This document shows, piece by piece, positions 1-7,402 of a DNA stretch of 10,950 nucleotides. How positions within the stretch are numbered: the stretch's first letter is position 1; each line of letters opens with the position of its first letter. The notes beneath the pieces are model-generated. The model saw nothing but the letters and a program-made list of their open reading frames with translations. It was not told where the DNA came from and made no database searches. The DNA comes from an uncultured Brevundimonas sp. (GTDB taxonomy: Bacteria > Pseudomonadota > Alphaproteobacteria > Caulobacterales > Caulobacteraceae), in assembly GCA_946481425.1 (NCBI GenBank), contig CAMLNT010000074.1, forward strand, positions 1 through 10,950, written 5' to 3'. The position numbers and the translations under genes were made by a program.

Positions 1-281
<281 letters not shown>

Positions 282-282
<1 letters not shown>

Positions 283-551
283 TGGCCGGCAAGCTTCACT
301 TCTCCCTGGTCGCCCCCGAACGCGAAGTCTTCGCGGGCGAGGTCGACCAGGTCGACGCCCCGGGCGTCGAGGGCGATTTCGGCGTCCTGCCGAACCACGC
401 GCCCTTCATGACCGCCCTGCGTGAAGGCGAAGTGGTGGTCCACATCGGCTCGACCCGCCGCACCTTCACGGTCAAGGGCGGCTTCGCCGACGTCACGCCC
501 GCCGGCCTGACCATCCTGGCCGAAGAGGCCTCCGAAGCGGTCTCGGCCTGA
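282..551 (+). CDS. atpC: F1F0 ATP synthase subunit epsilon, short form
   Basis: The 89-residue product matches the N-terminal beta-sandwich of the epsilon subunit, which links the gamma rotor to the c-ring. Visible family features are [14 protein letters not shown] at residues 4-17, the [12 protein letters not shown] core near residues 31-43 and the KGGFADV strand near 65-71. Epsilon subunits of other bacteria are about 130-140 residues and carry a C-terminal two-helix domain that can inhibit ATP hydrolysis. Here the protein stops after EEASEAVSA, so that domain is absent. Some alphaproteobacteria are known to rely on a separate zeta inhibitor instead; none is seen in this window. The start ATG overlaps the atpD stop and follows GAGG at 274-277. 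No downstream frame continues the missing domain. Confidence 0.95.
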
Positions 552-565
552 GCCGATCGCTGCCG

Positions 566-586
566 CCGCCGGGCTTGTCCCGGCGG
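566..586. repeat. GC-rich perfect hairpin after atpC
   Basis: CCGCCGGG at 566-573 pairs perfectly with CCCGGCGG at 579-586 around a CTTGT loop. It lies 15 bases beyond the atpC stop, where a terminator of the atp operon would be expected, but no T-run follows on either strand. It may aid termination or protect the transcript 3' end, or it may be one half of a REP-like dispersed palindrome together with the hairpin at 627-659. Confidence 0.6.
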
Positions 587-626
587 TCCGGCGCCCCGGC
601 CATTGCCATCCCTGGGCGTCCCGGTG

Positions 627-659
627 ATCATGGATCCCCGGGACAGGACCCGGCATGAT
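627..659. repeat. REP-like compound palindrome
   Basis: ATCATG (627-632) pairs with CATGAT (654-659), and inside it CCGGG (638-642) pairs with CCCGG (649-653), leaving GATCC as a one-sided bulge. The GGATCCCCGGGACA wording is like short intergenic palindromes I recall from Caulobacterales and related genomes, but I cannot count copies here. It ends directly at the ribosome binding site (GGAGG 660-664) of the next gene, so the folded RNA would sit beside that site. Confidence 0.5.
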
Positions 660-670
660 GGAGGCGTGAG

Positions 671-856
671 ATGCCGGACGAACCTCTCCTCCTTGCCGAT
701 TGCATCAACCAGACCTGTCCATGGTCCGGCGATCCCGTCTCGGCCGACAGCCTGACCACCTATCGCGGCCACGTGGTCGGCTTCTGCAACCCGGGTTGCC
801 GCGACAAGTTTCAGGCGGCGACCTGGGCCTTCGATCAAATCCTCGATCAGGAATGA
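671..856 (+). CDS. Small YHS/TRASH-like cysteine protein
   Basis: A 61-residue protein with four cysteines: C11 and C16 in CINQTCPWSG, and C39 and C43 in VVGFCNPGCRDKF. The spacing CPxSG-...-FCNPGCRDKF is the pattern of small YHS or TRASH-like domains, which are thought to bind a metal through cysteines, often beside metal-handling or haem genes. There is no signal peptide or membrane segment, so it should be cytoplasmic. The start is well placed: GGAGG at 660-664 lies six bases before the ATG. The stop is 42 bases before a group III truncated globin on the same strand with no terminator between, so the two are probably one transcript. Homologues are sometimes labelled glutathione S-transferase, which the sequence does not support. 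The exact ligand is unknown. Confidence 0.8.
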   Translation: MPDEPLLLADCINQTCPWSGDPVSADSLTTYRGHVVGFCNPGCRDKFQAATWAFDQILDQE

Positions 857-898
857 GCGCTGCCTGATCGCCGTCTGCGAGGTCACGATATCCCACCC

Positions 899-1342
899 AT
901 GCCTCCCTCACCGCGAGATCTTCATGGGCTGGATGAAGACCTGATCCGCCGGGTCGTCTTCGGCTTTTACGACAGGGTCCGCGCCGATCCCGAGCTTGCG
1001 CCGGTCTTCGGCGCCGCCATCTCTCCGGGCGACTGGCCGGCGCATCTGGCGCGGATGTGCGACTTCTGGTCCTCGGTCCTGCTCAGGACCGGGCGCTACA
1101 CCGGCCGGCCGATGCCCAAACACCTCGCCCTGCCGGATCTTGAGGACGAGCACTTTCATCGCTGGCTCGGGCTGTTTCGCGAAACGGTCCGCACCCATTG
1201 TCCTCCGGCCGTAGCCGACCTGTTCCTGGACCGTGCCCTCAACATCGCCCAGGCCTTCCGGCTGCAGCTGGCCATCCGCGACGGTCGCGAAGCGGTCACC
1301 GTCGAGCCGATCCGCGAGGCCGACCTGGCCGCGCGGACTTGA
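899..1342 (+). CDS. Group III truncated haemoglobin
   Basis: A 147-residue single-domain globin of the truncated 2-on-2 fold, group III. Visible marks are the B-helix FYDRVRADPELAPVF with a probable B10 Tyr at 24, the group III string FWSSVLLRTGRYTGRPMPKHLAL at residues 56-78 (DFW start, GRY-GRPM-HL core), and the HFHRWLGLF stretch where H85 is the likely proximal haem ligand and W89 the conserved tryptophan. Group III globins bind haem in the cytoplasm; their roles are poorly settled, with oxygen or NO chemistry and ligand binding proposed. ATG 899 is the only suitable in-frame start; a GAGG near 879-882 is rather far upstream, so initiation may depend on coupling to the upstream YHS-like gene. 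Family call is firm, physiological role is not. Confidence 0.92.
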   Translation: MPPSPRDLHGLDEDLIRRVVFGFYDRVRADPELAPVFGAAISPGDWPAHLARMCDFWSSVLLRTGRYTGRPMPKHLALPDLEDEHFHRWLGLFRETVRTHCPPAVADLFLDRALNIAQAFRLQLAIRDGREAVTVEPIREADLAART

Positions 1343-1379
1343 CCTTCGGGTCCGGCGCCCTAGATAGCCCGGCTCAAGA

Positions 1380-1448
1380 CGAGGCCACGTCCTCGCCCCG
1401 CTGCGGCGGGTGAAGTCCGGGACGGCCCGGCCCTTTTCACGGAGGGCC
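1380..1448 (+). promoter_or_regulatory. Candidate guanidine-II (mini-ykkC) riboswitch leader of gdx
   Basis: Three adjacent hairpins precede the SMR gene. The last, CCGGG-ACGG-CCCGG at 1417-1430, is a five-pair stem with an ACGG tetraloop, the diagnostic ACGR loop and G-C closing pair of guanidine-II RNAs. The first, CGAGG (1380-1384) with CCTCG (1391-1395), has a CCACGT loop and is not canonical; the middle one is CCCGC-TGCG-GCGGG at 1397-1410. The ribosome binding site GGAGGG (1441-1446) can be hidden by GGCCCT (1429-1434) pairing with AGGGCC (1443-1448). That pairing shares G1429 and G1430 with the ACGG hairpin, so the two compete. Known guanidine-II switches turn on guanidinium exporters when the hairpins are stabilised. 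The gene downstream fits; the missing second ACGR loop is the main doubt. Confidence 0.5.
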
Positions 1449-1453
1449 GACCC

Positions 1454-1777
1454 ATGGCCTGGATCTATCTTCTCATCGCCGGCGTGCTCGAGGTCGTCTG
1501 GGCCTTCTACATGAAGCAGTCGGCGGGCTTCACCCGCCTGTGGCCCAGCATCATCACGATCGGCGCGATGATCGTCAGCTTCGCCCTGTTGTCGCTGTCG
1601 ATGCGCACCCTGCCGCTCGGGACCGCCTACGCCGTCTGGACCGGCATCGGGGCGGTGGGGGCCTTCATCGTCGGGGCCTGGGTCCTCAACGAGCCGCTCA
1701 GCCTGATGCGCATCAGCGCCGCAGCGATGATCGTCGGCGGCCTGATCCTGATGAAACTGGCTTCGCCGGCGCACTAG
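1454..1777 (+). CDS. gdx: Guanidinium exporter of the SMR family (Gdx/SugE)
   Basis: A 107-residue four-helix small multidrug resistance protein that should exchange guanidinium for protons across the inner membrane as an antiparallel dimer. The sequence follows the SugE/Gdx branch closely: [16 protein letters not shown] at the start, [18 protein letters not shown] near residues 53-70, and a short charged-free tail. The central carboxylate E13 is present, as are S42, Y59 and W62, residues known to shape the guanidinium site in Gdx proteins, which separates it from polyaromatic drug pumps such as EmrE. ATG 1454 follows GGAGGG (1441-1446) by seven bases. The leader looks like a guanidine-responsive switch. 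No partner gene for guanidine breakdown is seen beside it; the neighbours are unrelated. Confidence 0.95.
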   Translation: MAWIYLLIAGVLEVVWAFYMKQSAGFTRLWPSIITIGAMIVSFALLSLSMRTLPLGTAYAVWTGIGAVGAFIVGAWVLNEPLSLMRISAAAMIVGGLILMKLASPAH

Positions 1778-1829
1778 AGGCCCTTCGCATAGCCTTTGTT
1801 AACCGCGACCGCTTCAGACTCCGGCCGTC

Positions 1830-3023
1830 ATGTTCGCCCGCCGTCAGTCCGCCTTGGCCGCCGCCGCCGGTTCCGCGCCCGAGCCCCGGGCCCGGCTGAA
1901 TGCGCGCGCCATTCTGGCGGGCCTCAAAAAGCCGCAGGTCGCGGTCGCCCTGGCCGCTATCGTCTTCATCGGCGCCGCCGGCGGCCTGATCGCCGTCATC
2001 GGCGACCCGAGGGCCGGCACGCCCACGGCCCGCGCCGAGGTCGAGCGCGCAGCGGCCGCTGAGCGGCCCGCCCTCTCGGGCGCCGAGGTCTTCGGTGTCG
2101 ACACGCTCGGCGCCTATCAGGACCTCACCGATCCGGCCAGCGCGGATGCGCCGGGTGGAGAGGCGGTCATCACACTCCCGGGCTCGGGCCAGGTCCTGAG
2201 TGGCCCGGTCGTGCGCCAGCCCCCCGCCGCGCCGCTCGCCGCCGCTCCGATCGCGGGGTTGAGCCAGCCGGGCCGGTTCGGTCCGCTGCCCGTGATCGCC
2301 TCGGACGGCCGCACGCCGTTTTCCGCCTACTCCCGTCCCTTTACGCCGGACGGCCGACCGCGCGTCGCCCTGATCGTCGGCGGCCTGGGCCTGAACGGTC
2401 CGGCGACCCGCGCCGCCATCGAAAGTCTGCCGGCCGAGGTCACCCTGAGCTTCTCGGCCTATGCCGAGGGCCTGCAGGGCTGGATCGATCTCGCCCGCGC
2501 CGATGGCCACGAGGTTCTCCTTGAGCTTCCGATGGAGCCTTCCGACTATCCGGAAAACGACACGGGTCCCTACACCCTGCTTGCGGGTGCGGACGTGGAC
2601 GAACTGGACCGCCGTCTCGACTGGCTGCTGGGCCGCGCCAGCGGCTACTACGGCGTCTCCAACTATTTCGGAGCGGCCTTCTTTGCGTCGGACGCCTCCA
2701 TGACGCCCTTCATGCAGCGCCTTCGCTCGCGCGGCCTCGCCTTCATCGACGATGGACAGGCCCGCAGCCGCCAGGGCGCCTATGCGCGCGCCTCGGCCAA
2801 TCGCGTGATCGATGAGGATCCGAGCCCCGCGGCCATCCTCGCCGCCCTGAACGGGCTTGAAGCCGCAGCCCGCTCCAACGGTCAGGCCATGGGAACCGGC
2901 CTGCTGTTCCCGTCCACCGTCGCGACCGCCGTCCGATGGGTTCAGGGACTGAACGATCGCGGCATCCAGCTGGCTCCCGCCTCTTCCATGGCGGTCCGCT
3001 CGGGCGTACGCCGGGCTTCGTGA
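1830..3023 (+). CDS. Membrane-anchored divergent polysaccharide deacetylase (YibQ-like), likely inactive
   Basis: A 397-residue protein with one membrane helix at about residues 36-58, a Pro/Ala-rich linker to about 170, and a YibQ/DUF610 divergent polysaccharide deacetylase domain from about 176 to 390, expected in the periplasm. Landmarks align with the family: RVALIVGGLGLN (179-190), EVLLELPMEP (228-237), GVSNYFGAAF (276-285), AFIDDGQARS and LLFPST (358-363). Compared with E. coli YibQ as I recall it (IDDFG, HLPM, NHMG, GHPHP), the Asp pair is Gly184-Gly185, the His before LPM is Glu232, and the other histidines are replaced, so metal-dependent hydrolysis is doubtful. ATG 1830 has no clear ribosome binding site. 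Its TGA overlaps the GTG of rppH. Role unknown; a cell-envelope or structural role is a guess. Confidence 0.85.
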   Translation: MFARRQSALAAAAGSAPEPRARLNARAILAGLKKPQVAVALAAIVFIGAAGGLIAVIGDPRAGTPTARAEVERAAAAERPALSGAEVFGVDTLGAYQDLTDPASADAPGGEAVITLPGSGQVLSGPVVRQPPAAPLAAAPIAGLSQPGRFGPLPVIASDGRTPFSAYSRPFTPDGRPRVALIVGGLGLNGPATRAAIESLPAEVTLSFSAYAEGLQGWIDLARADGHEVLLELPMEPSDYPENDTGPYTLLAGADVDELDRRLDWLLGRASGYYGVSNYFGAAFFASDASMTPFMQRLRSRGLAFIDDGQARSRQGAYARASANRVIDEDPSPAAILAALNGLEAAARSNGQAMGTGLLFPSTVATAVRWVQGLNDRGIQLAPASSMAVRSGVRRAS

Positions 3024-3511
3024 CCGAAGACGGCTTCCCGCAACATCGTCCGAACGTCGGCGTCGTCCTGTTCAACGCCGAGGGTCTGACCTGGATCGGC
3101 CGCCGCGCCGACATCCCGCATGGCCGCCGCTGGCAGTGGCCTCAGGGCGGGGTCGATCCCGGTGAAGATCTGGAAACCGCAGCGCGGCGCGAACTGGCCG
3201 AGGAAACCGGTGTCACGCGGGCCGAATACCTCGCCCGCACCGAGGACTGGGTCACCTACGACTTCCCGGCGCATATCATCGAACGGGACCTCGCCATGGG
3301 CCGGCCCGGCTGGCTGGGCCAGAAGCAGATCTGGTTCGCCTATCGCTTCACGGGCACGGACGCCGACATCAACCTGTTCGCCCATGGCGAGCCGGAGTTC
3401 GACCAATGGCGCTGGGAACGACTCGAGCGTGTCGTCGACATCGCCGCCCCCTTCAAACGCGAGGTCTATGAGCGGGTCATCGCGGCGTTCCGGACGTTTG
3501 CGGCGAACTAG
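3020..3511 (+). CDS. rppH: RNA pyrophosphohydrolase (Nudix)
   Basis: A 163-residue Nudix hydrolase that removes pyrophosphate from 5'-triphosphate RNA and so starts mRNA decay in the cytoplasm; dinucleoside polyphosphate hydrolysis is also known for this group. The Nudix box is complete at residues 43-65: G43, E49, then REL-EE-G at 57-64. It is preceded by the RppH-type RPNVGVVLFN (10-19) and WQWPQGG (38-44). I chose GTG 3020 because it places the protein start just before RPNVG as in relatives, and because it forms a GTGA overlap with the upstream stop (3021-3023), typical of coupled translation. An in-frame ATG at 2936 would add 28 residues that only mirror the upstream gene. A YibQ-like gene next to this Nudix gene is a recurrent alphaproteobacterial arrangement, as far as I recall. 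Confidence 0.93.
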   Translation: MTEDGFPQHRPNVGVVLFNAEGLTWIGRRADIPHGRRWQWPQGGVDPGEDLETAARRELAEETGVTRAEYLARTEDWVTYDFPAHIIERDLAMGRPGWLGQKQIWFAYRFTGTDADINLFAHGEPEFDQWRWERLERVVDIAAPFKREVYERVIAAFRTFAAN

Positions 3512-3621
3512 ACCGCTTCATCCCCGCTTCCACGAGCGCCAACCGCCTGCTGGCGCAGGTAAAGCGGGAAATCCCGGCCCTGAATATGCTCACCCTCGGC
3601 CGCGGCGTTACGCTGGGTCGG

Positions 3622-3636
3622 TGGTCTTTGACATCG
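3622..3636 (+). promoter_or_regulatory. boxA-like rRNA antitermination string
   Basis: TGGTCTTTGACATCG resembles the boxA element TGCTCTTTAACA and, even more, the CTTTGACATCGTGA wording usual in alphaproteobacterial rRNA leaders and 16S-23S spacers. No rRNA or tRNA sequence follows. It could be a remnant of an rrn region, a boxA of an unrecognised transcript, or chance. The TTGACA inside (3628-3633) has no fitting -10 box. Confidence 0.3.
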
Positions 3637-3690
3637 TGATCGTTCGCCAACCCGAACTCGCCGGCTTCGCCGAGCCGCGTCTGCATGATG

Positions 3691-3719
3691 CGGACGACCC
3701 GGACGACCCGGACGACCCG
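3691..3719. repeat. Tandem 9-bp repeat (CGGACGACC x3)
   Basis: Three exact head-to-tail copies of CGGACGACC occupy 3691-3717, followed by a broken copy CGGTCGAC. In one plus-strand frame it would read Asp-Asp-Pro repeatedly, but that frame runs antisense through the CoA-transferase gene and is not credible as a protein. It is best described as an intergenic microsatellite-like repeat. Confidence 0.75.
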
Positions 3720-3750
3720 GTCGACTTGGACGGTGTTTTTTGCAGTCCGG

Positions 3751-4977
3751 CTAGATCGCCCCGTCCGCCCTCAGGCGCGCGATCTCGTCTGGCGACAGCC
3801 CCAGCCTCCCGGCCAGCACCGCGTCCGTATCGGCGCCCAGCGCCGGCGGGGGGCGGTCATAGGCGACCGGGGTCTGGGACAGCCGGATTGGGCTCGCCAC
3901 CGTCCGCACGGCCTCCGCCAGGTCCGTCCGTTCCTGGCTGACGACGAGTCCCCGGTGTTGCGCCTGCGGTTCCGAGAACACCCGATCGATCGTGTTGATC
4001 GGCCCGCAGGGTACGCCCGCAGCCTCCAGGGTCGCGATCCAGCCGTCCGTGCCCTGAACCGCGAACAGCGGCGCCAGGGCCTGTACCAGCGCCGCGCGGT
4101 GCTCGACCCGGAGCGCATTGGTCAGGAAGCGGCTGTCCTCGCCCAGGTCCGGCGCCCCGATGGCCCGGCACAGGCTCTGGAACTGGCCGTCGTTGCCGAC
4201 CGCCACCACCACCGCCCCGTCCGCTGTGGCAAAAGGCTGGTACGGCGCGAGATTAGGATGGGCATTGCCCATCCGCCCCGGGGCCTTGCCGGAGACGAAG
4301 AAGTTGGTCGCCTGATTGGCCAGCATGGCCGCCTGAACGTCGAACAGGGCCACGTCCACGTGCTGGCCCACTCCCGTCGCCCGCGCATGCATTAGGGCCG
4401 CCAGGATGGCGTTGGACGCATAGAGTCCCGTGAACAGGTCCACCACCGCGACGCCCACCTTCATCGGCTCGGCGCCCGGGCTTCCGTCGGCCTGGCCCGT
4501 GATCGACATCAGGCCGCCCATCGCCTGGATCATGTAGTCGTAGCCGGCCTTGTCCTTCAGCGGCCCGTCCTGACCGAACCCGGTGATGGAGGCATAGACC
4601 AGCTTCGGGTTGATCGCGCTCAGGCTGGCGTAATCCAGCCCGTACTTCTTCAAACCGCCCGTCTTGAAGTTCTCGACCACGACGTCGGCCTGTCCGGCCA
4701 GCGTCCGGAGCAGGGCCGCCCCCTCGGGCCGGGCCATATCCACCGTGACGGACCGCTTGTTGCGGTTGGCCGCCATGAAATAGGCCGCGTCGCCGCGTTG
4801 TCCGCCGGTCTGGGTGGTGAAGGGCGGACCCCACAGGCGGGTGTCGTCGCCCGCGCCGGGCCGCTCGATCTTGATCACCTCGGCGCCGAGGTCCGCCAGG
4901 ATCTGCGTTGCCCAAGGCCCCGCCAGCACGCGCGAAAGGTCGAGTACGACGACGCCGGAAAGGGGGCCTTTGGTCAT
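3751..4977 (-). CDS. CaiB/BaiF (class III) CoA-transferase, possibly succinyl-CoA:glutarate CoA-transferase
   Basis: A 408-residue class III CoA-transferase, a family that forms interlocked-ring dimers and moves CoA between carboxylic acids through an aspartyl-CoA thioester. The N-terminus GVVVLDLSRVLAGPWATQILADLGAEVIKIE is typical, with NRNKRSVTVDM near 71-81, VVENFKTGGLKKYGLDY near 100-116 and AGYDYMIQAMGGLMSITG near 144-161. The probable catalytic Asp is D180 in VGVAVVDLFTG. The substrate cannot be read from sequence, but gcdH lies just beyond the divergent intergenic region, and the mammalian SUGCT enzyme with the same fold makes glutaryl-CoA, so glutarate is the best guess. It lies 33 bases after a DUF6356-type gene on the same strand, probably one operon, with a strong hairpin between. 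No clear ribosome binding site precedes ATG 4977. Confidence 0.92.
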   Translation of the reverse strand: MTKGPLSGVVVLDLSRVLAGPWATQILADLGAEVIKIERPGAGDDTRLWGPPFTTQTGGQRGDAAYFMAANRNKRSVTVDMARPEGAALLRTLAGQADVVVENFKTGGLKKYGLDYASLSAINPKLVYASITGFGQDGPLKDKAGYDYMIQAMGGLMSITGQADGSPGAEPMKVGVAVVDLFTGLYASNAILAALMHARATGVGQHVDVALFDVQAAMLANQATNFFVSGKAPGRMGNAHPNLAPYQPFATADGAVVVAVGNDGQFQSLCRAIGAPDLGEDSRFLTNALRVEHRAALVQALAPLFAVQGTDGWIATLEAAGVPCGPINTIDRVFSEPQAQHRGLVVSQERTDLAEAVRTVASPIRLSQTPVAYDRPPPALGADTDAVLAGRLGLSPDEIARLRADGAI

Positions 4978-4983
4978 GGCTCA

Positions 4984-5018
4984 GGCTCTAGCCCGGCTTC
5001 GCCGAGGAGCCTAGAGCC
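4984..5018 (-). promoter_or_regulatory. Stop-codon-spanning hairpin in the DUF6356-CoA-transferase junction
   Basis: On the minus strand GGCTCTAG pairs perfectly with CTAGAGCC (5018-5011 with 4991-4984). Inside, CTCGGC pairs with GCCGGG around a GAA loop, with GCTC as a one-sided bulge. The TAG stop of the upstream gene (5013-5011) is inside the outer stem, and the start of the CoA-transferase gene is six bases past the foot. There is no T-run, so an attenuator, processing site or translation-coupling structure is more likely than a classical terminator. Confidence 0.6.
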
Positions 5019-5277
5019 CCGGGTCCCAGACGCCCGCCTCGCGCATCCGGCACTCGCGGGCTTCGTCGGCCCGGACGCCCATGGTGCGGGCCGTGGCCTT
5101 GATCTCGTCGGAGACCGTGGTCTTGAACAGGCCCGGCACGATCGCGTGACAGAAGGCGCAGGCCGCCAGCCGCAACAGCTTGAAGCCAAAGCGGCCCGAA
5201 GCCGCCATGTGCTCCAGATAGGATTCCTCGACCTCGCGCGGATGGTCGACAAACAGACGCTTCAACATTCCCGACAT
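5011..5277 (-). CDS. DUF6356-like small membrane protein
   Basis: An 88-residue protein read from ATG 5277, with the stretch LFVDHPREVEESYLEHMAAS (VDHP, ESY-EH core) followed by a hydrophobic segment FGFKLLRLAACAFCHAIVPGLF at about residues 30-51, then a short charged tail. The HPxxVxESYxEH motif plus one membrane segment is what I recall for the DUF6356 family, widespread in alphaproteobacteria and of unknown function. I chose 5277 because GGGGA lies about eleven bases upstream; a second ATG three codons later (5268) has a purine run right against it and is less likely. Further upstream extension to 5370 adds a non-conserved stretch. It precedes the CoA-transferase gene by 33 bases and is divergent from gcdH. 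Function unknown. Confidence 0.75.
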   Translation of the reverse strand: MSGMLKRLFVDHPREVEESYLEHMAASGRFGFKLLRLAACAFCHAIVPGLFKTTVSDEIKATARTMGVRADEARECRMREAGVWDPGL

Positions 5278-5387
5278 CGCTGGGCGTGTCCCCGCCGCTA
5301 GTGATTTGATCCATACTGCCGTATCACGCGCCCAATTCACAGACCGCGCGGCCGCGAGAGGCCGTAGCACCGAACAGAGACCAGACC

Positions 5388-6577
<1,190 letters not shown>

Positions 6578-6581
<4 letters not shown>

Positions 6582-7369
6582 CGCTCTTCGTCAGACCGCG
6601 GCGCGGTCCCGCCGTTCGACACCTCGGGCACATAGAGGCCGGTGGCGAACCGGGCGAGGAAGCCGATCGGTTGGGTTCTCGCTCCGAACCGCGCGCACGG
6701 ATCGGGGTCCCCGACGCCGGGGAAGGTCCTTCCTTCCGCGCTCATGGTCGCCGCGGCGTCGTCCGCGAAGGGCTCGGCGAACTGCAGGGCGTCGCCGACA
6801 CGCGACAGGGAAGGGGTGTCGGTGCCCACCGCATTGGCCTGGCGGGCCCATACGAGCGCCGCCGCTTGTTCGCCGTCGATGATCATCTCGGCCTCGGCCG
6901 CCAGGGCGCCGAGCCCACCGGGACGGATGCCGATCGGACCCGGGATGAACCAGGACGCCGCCGCCGATACGGTCGAACCAACCCGGTCGGTGGCCTCTAC
7001 GCCCGTCACGGCCGCCCTGACACGGACCACGCCATCGTCCGACGGGTCATCAACCAGCTCATACCGCTCGCTCAACTCGTAGCAGAGCTGCCGGTCGACC
7101 TCGTTCAGCACCGCCTGCCGTTCATCCTCGTCCAGGTCGGTCGCCACCAGGCCCGGCGGGTGAAACACCGTCGGCTCCAGATAGACGCGGGACACGGCGC
7201 CCAGGGCCTCCTGGTCAGCACGTAGCCGGACGGCCACCCGCAAGGTGTCCGTCCGGGCCTCCAGCCCTTCATAGGACGAGAGAAAGCCGGAATCCGGTCG
7301 GGGCGTCGTCGCGCAGGCCGCGAGGGCCACAGACGCGAGCGGGGCGAGGAAAAGGTATGATCTGCGCAT
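6578..7369 (-). CDS. DUF3313-like outer-membrane lipoprotein
   Basis: A 263-residue protein starting [19 protein letters not shown], a clean type II signal peptide with the lipobox LAAC and the lipidated Cys at residue 19. Position +2 is Ala, so sorting to the outer membrane is expected. The mature part opens with a low-complexity [16 protein letters not shown] stretch, has [12 protein letters not shown] and repeated beta-type segments ([12 protein letters not shown]), and a Gly/Ala-rich region [26 protein letters not shown], which fit the DUF3313 family of lipoproteins of unknown function. I set the start at ATG 7369 because the signal peptide begins there; a longer frame to 7474 adds residues without signal character. 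No ribosome binding site is seen before it. It is divergent from the 570-residue gene and convergent with gcdH. Confidence 0.8.
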
Positions 7370-7402
7370 CGGTCGACTATACGGCGGGACTATCCAGCCA
7401 GT

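Larger units (their letters stand above)
3512..3750. other. Intergenic region between convergent rppH and CoA-transferase genes
   Basis: These 239 bases hold no convincing gene. After rppH come two small hairpins, CCTGC-TGGC-GCAGG (3546-3559) and CGGG-AAAT-CCCG (3565-3576 region), neither followed by a T-run, so any termination for rppH is not of the classical type. Further on lie a boxA-like string and a tandem 9-bp repeat, listed separately. A T-rich run (GTTTTTT, 3734-3740) sits about ten bases from the CoA-transferase stop but has no strong stem before it on the plus strand. Confidence 0.6.

Noticed and set aside
566..586. Classical Rho-independent terminator of the atp operon.
   Set aside because: The stem is strong but no T-run follows on either strand.
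1799..1804. TTAACC as half of a CtrA binding site upstream of the YibQ-like gene.
   Set aside because: The second TTAA half at the required spacing is absent.
3628..3633. TTGACA as a -35 promoter box.
   Set aside because: No -10 box at a usual distance and no gene in that direction.
3691..3719. GGACGACC occurs three times, resembling the loop core of guanidine-II riboswitches.
   Set aside because: The flanking bases allow stems of only two or three pairs, the copies are one base apart, and no exporter gene follows on that strand.
3120..3941. Long plus-strand open frame with Asp-Asp-Pro repeats.
   Set aside because: It overlaps rppH in another frame and runs antisense through the CoA-transferase; its composition is that of a high-GC shadow frame.
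3661..5006. The 14-mer CCGGCTTCGCCGAG occurs on both sides of the CoA-transferase gene (3661-3674 and 4993-5006), suggesting a mobile-element direct repeat.
   Set aside because: GGCTTCGCCG is a common string in this GC-rich genome (similar ones occur at about 480 and 1760), and there is no transposase or terminal inverted repeat.
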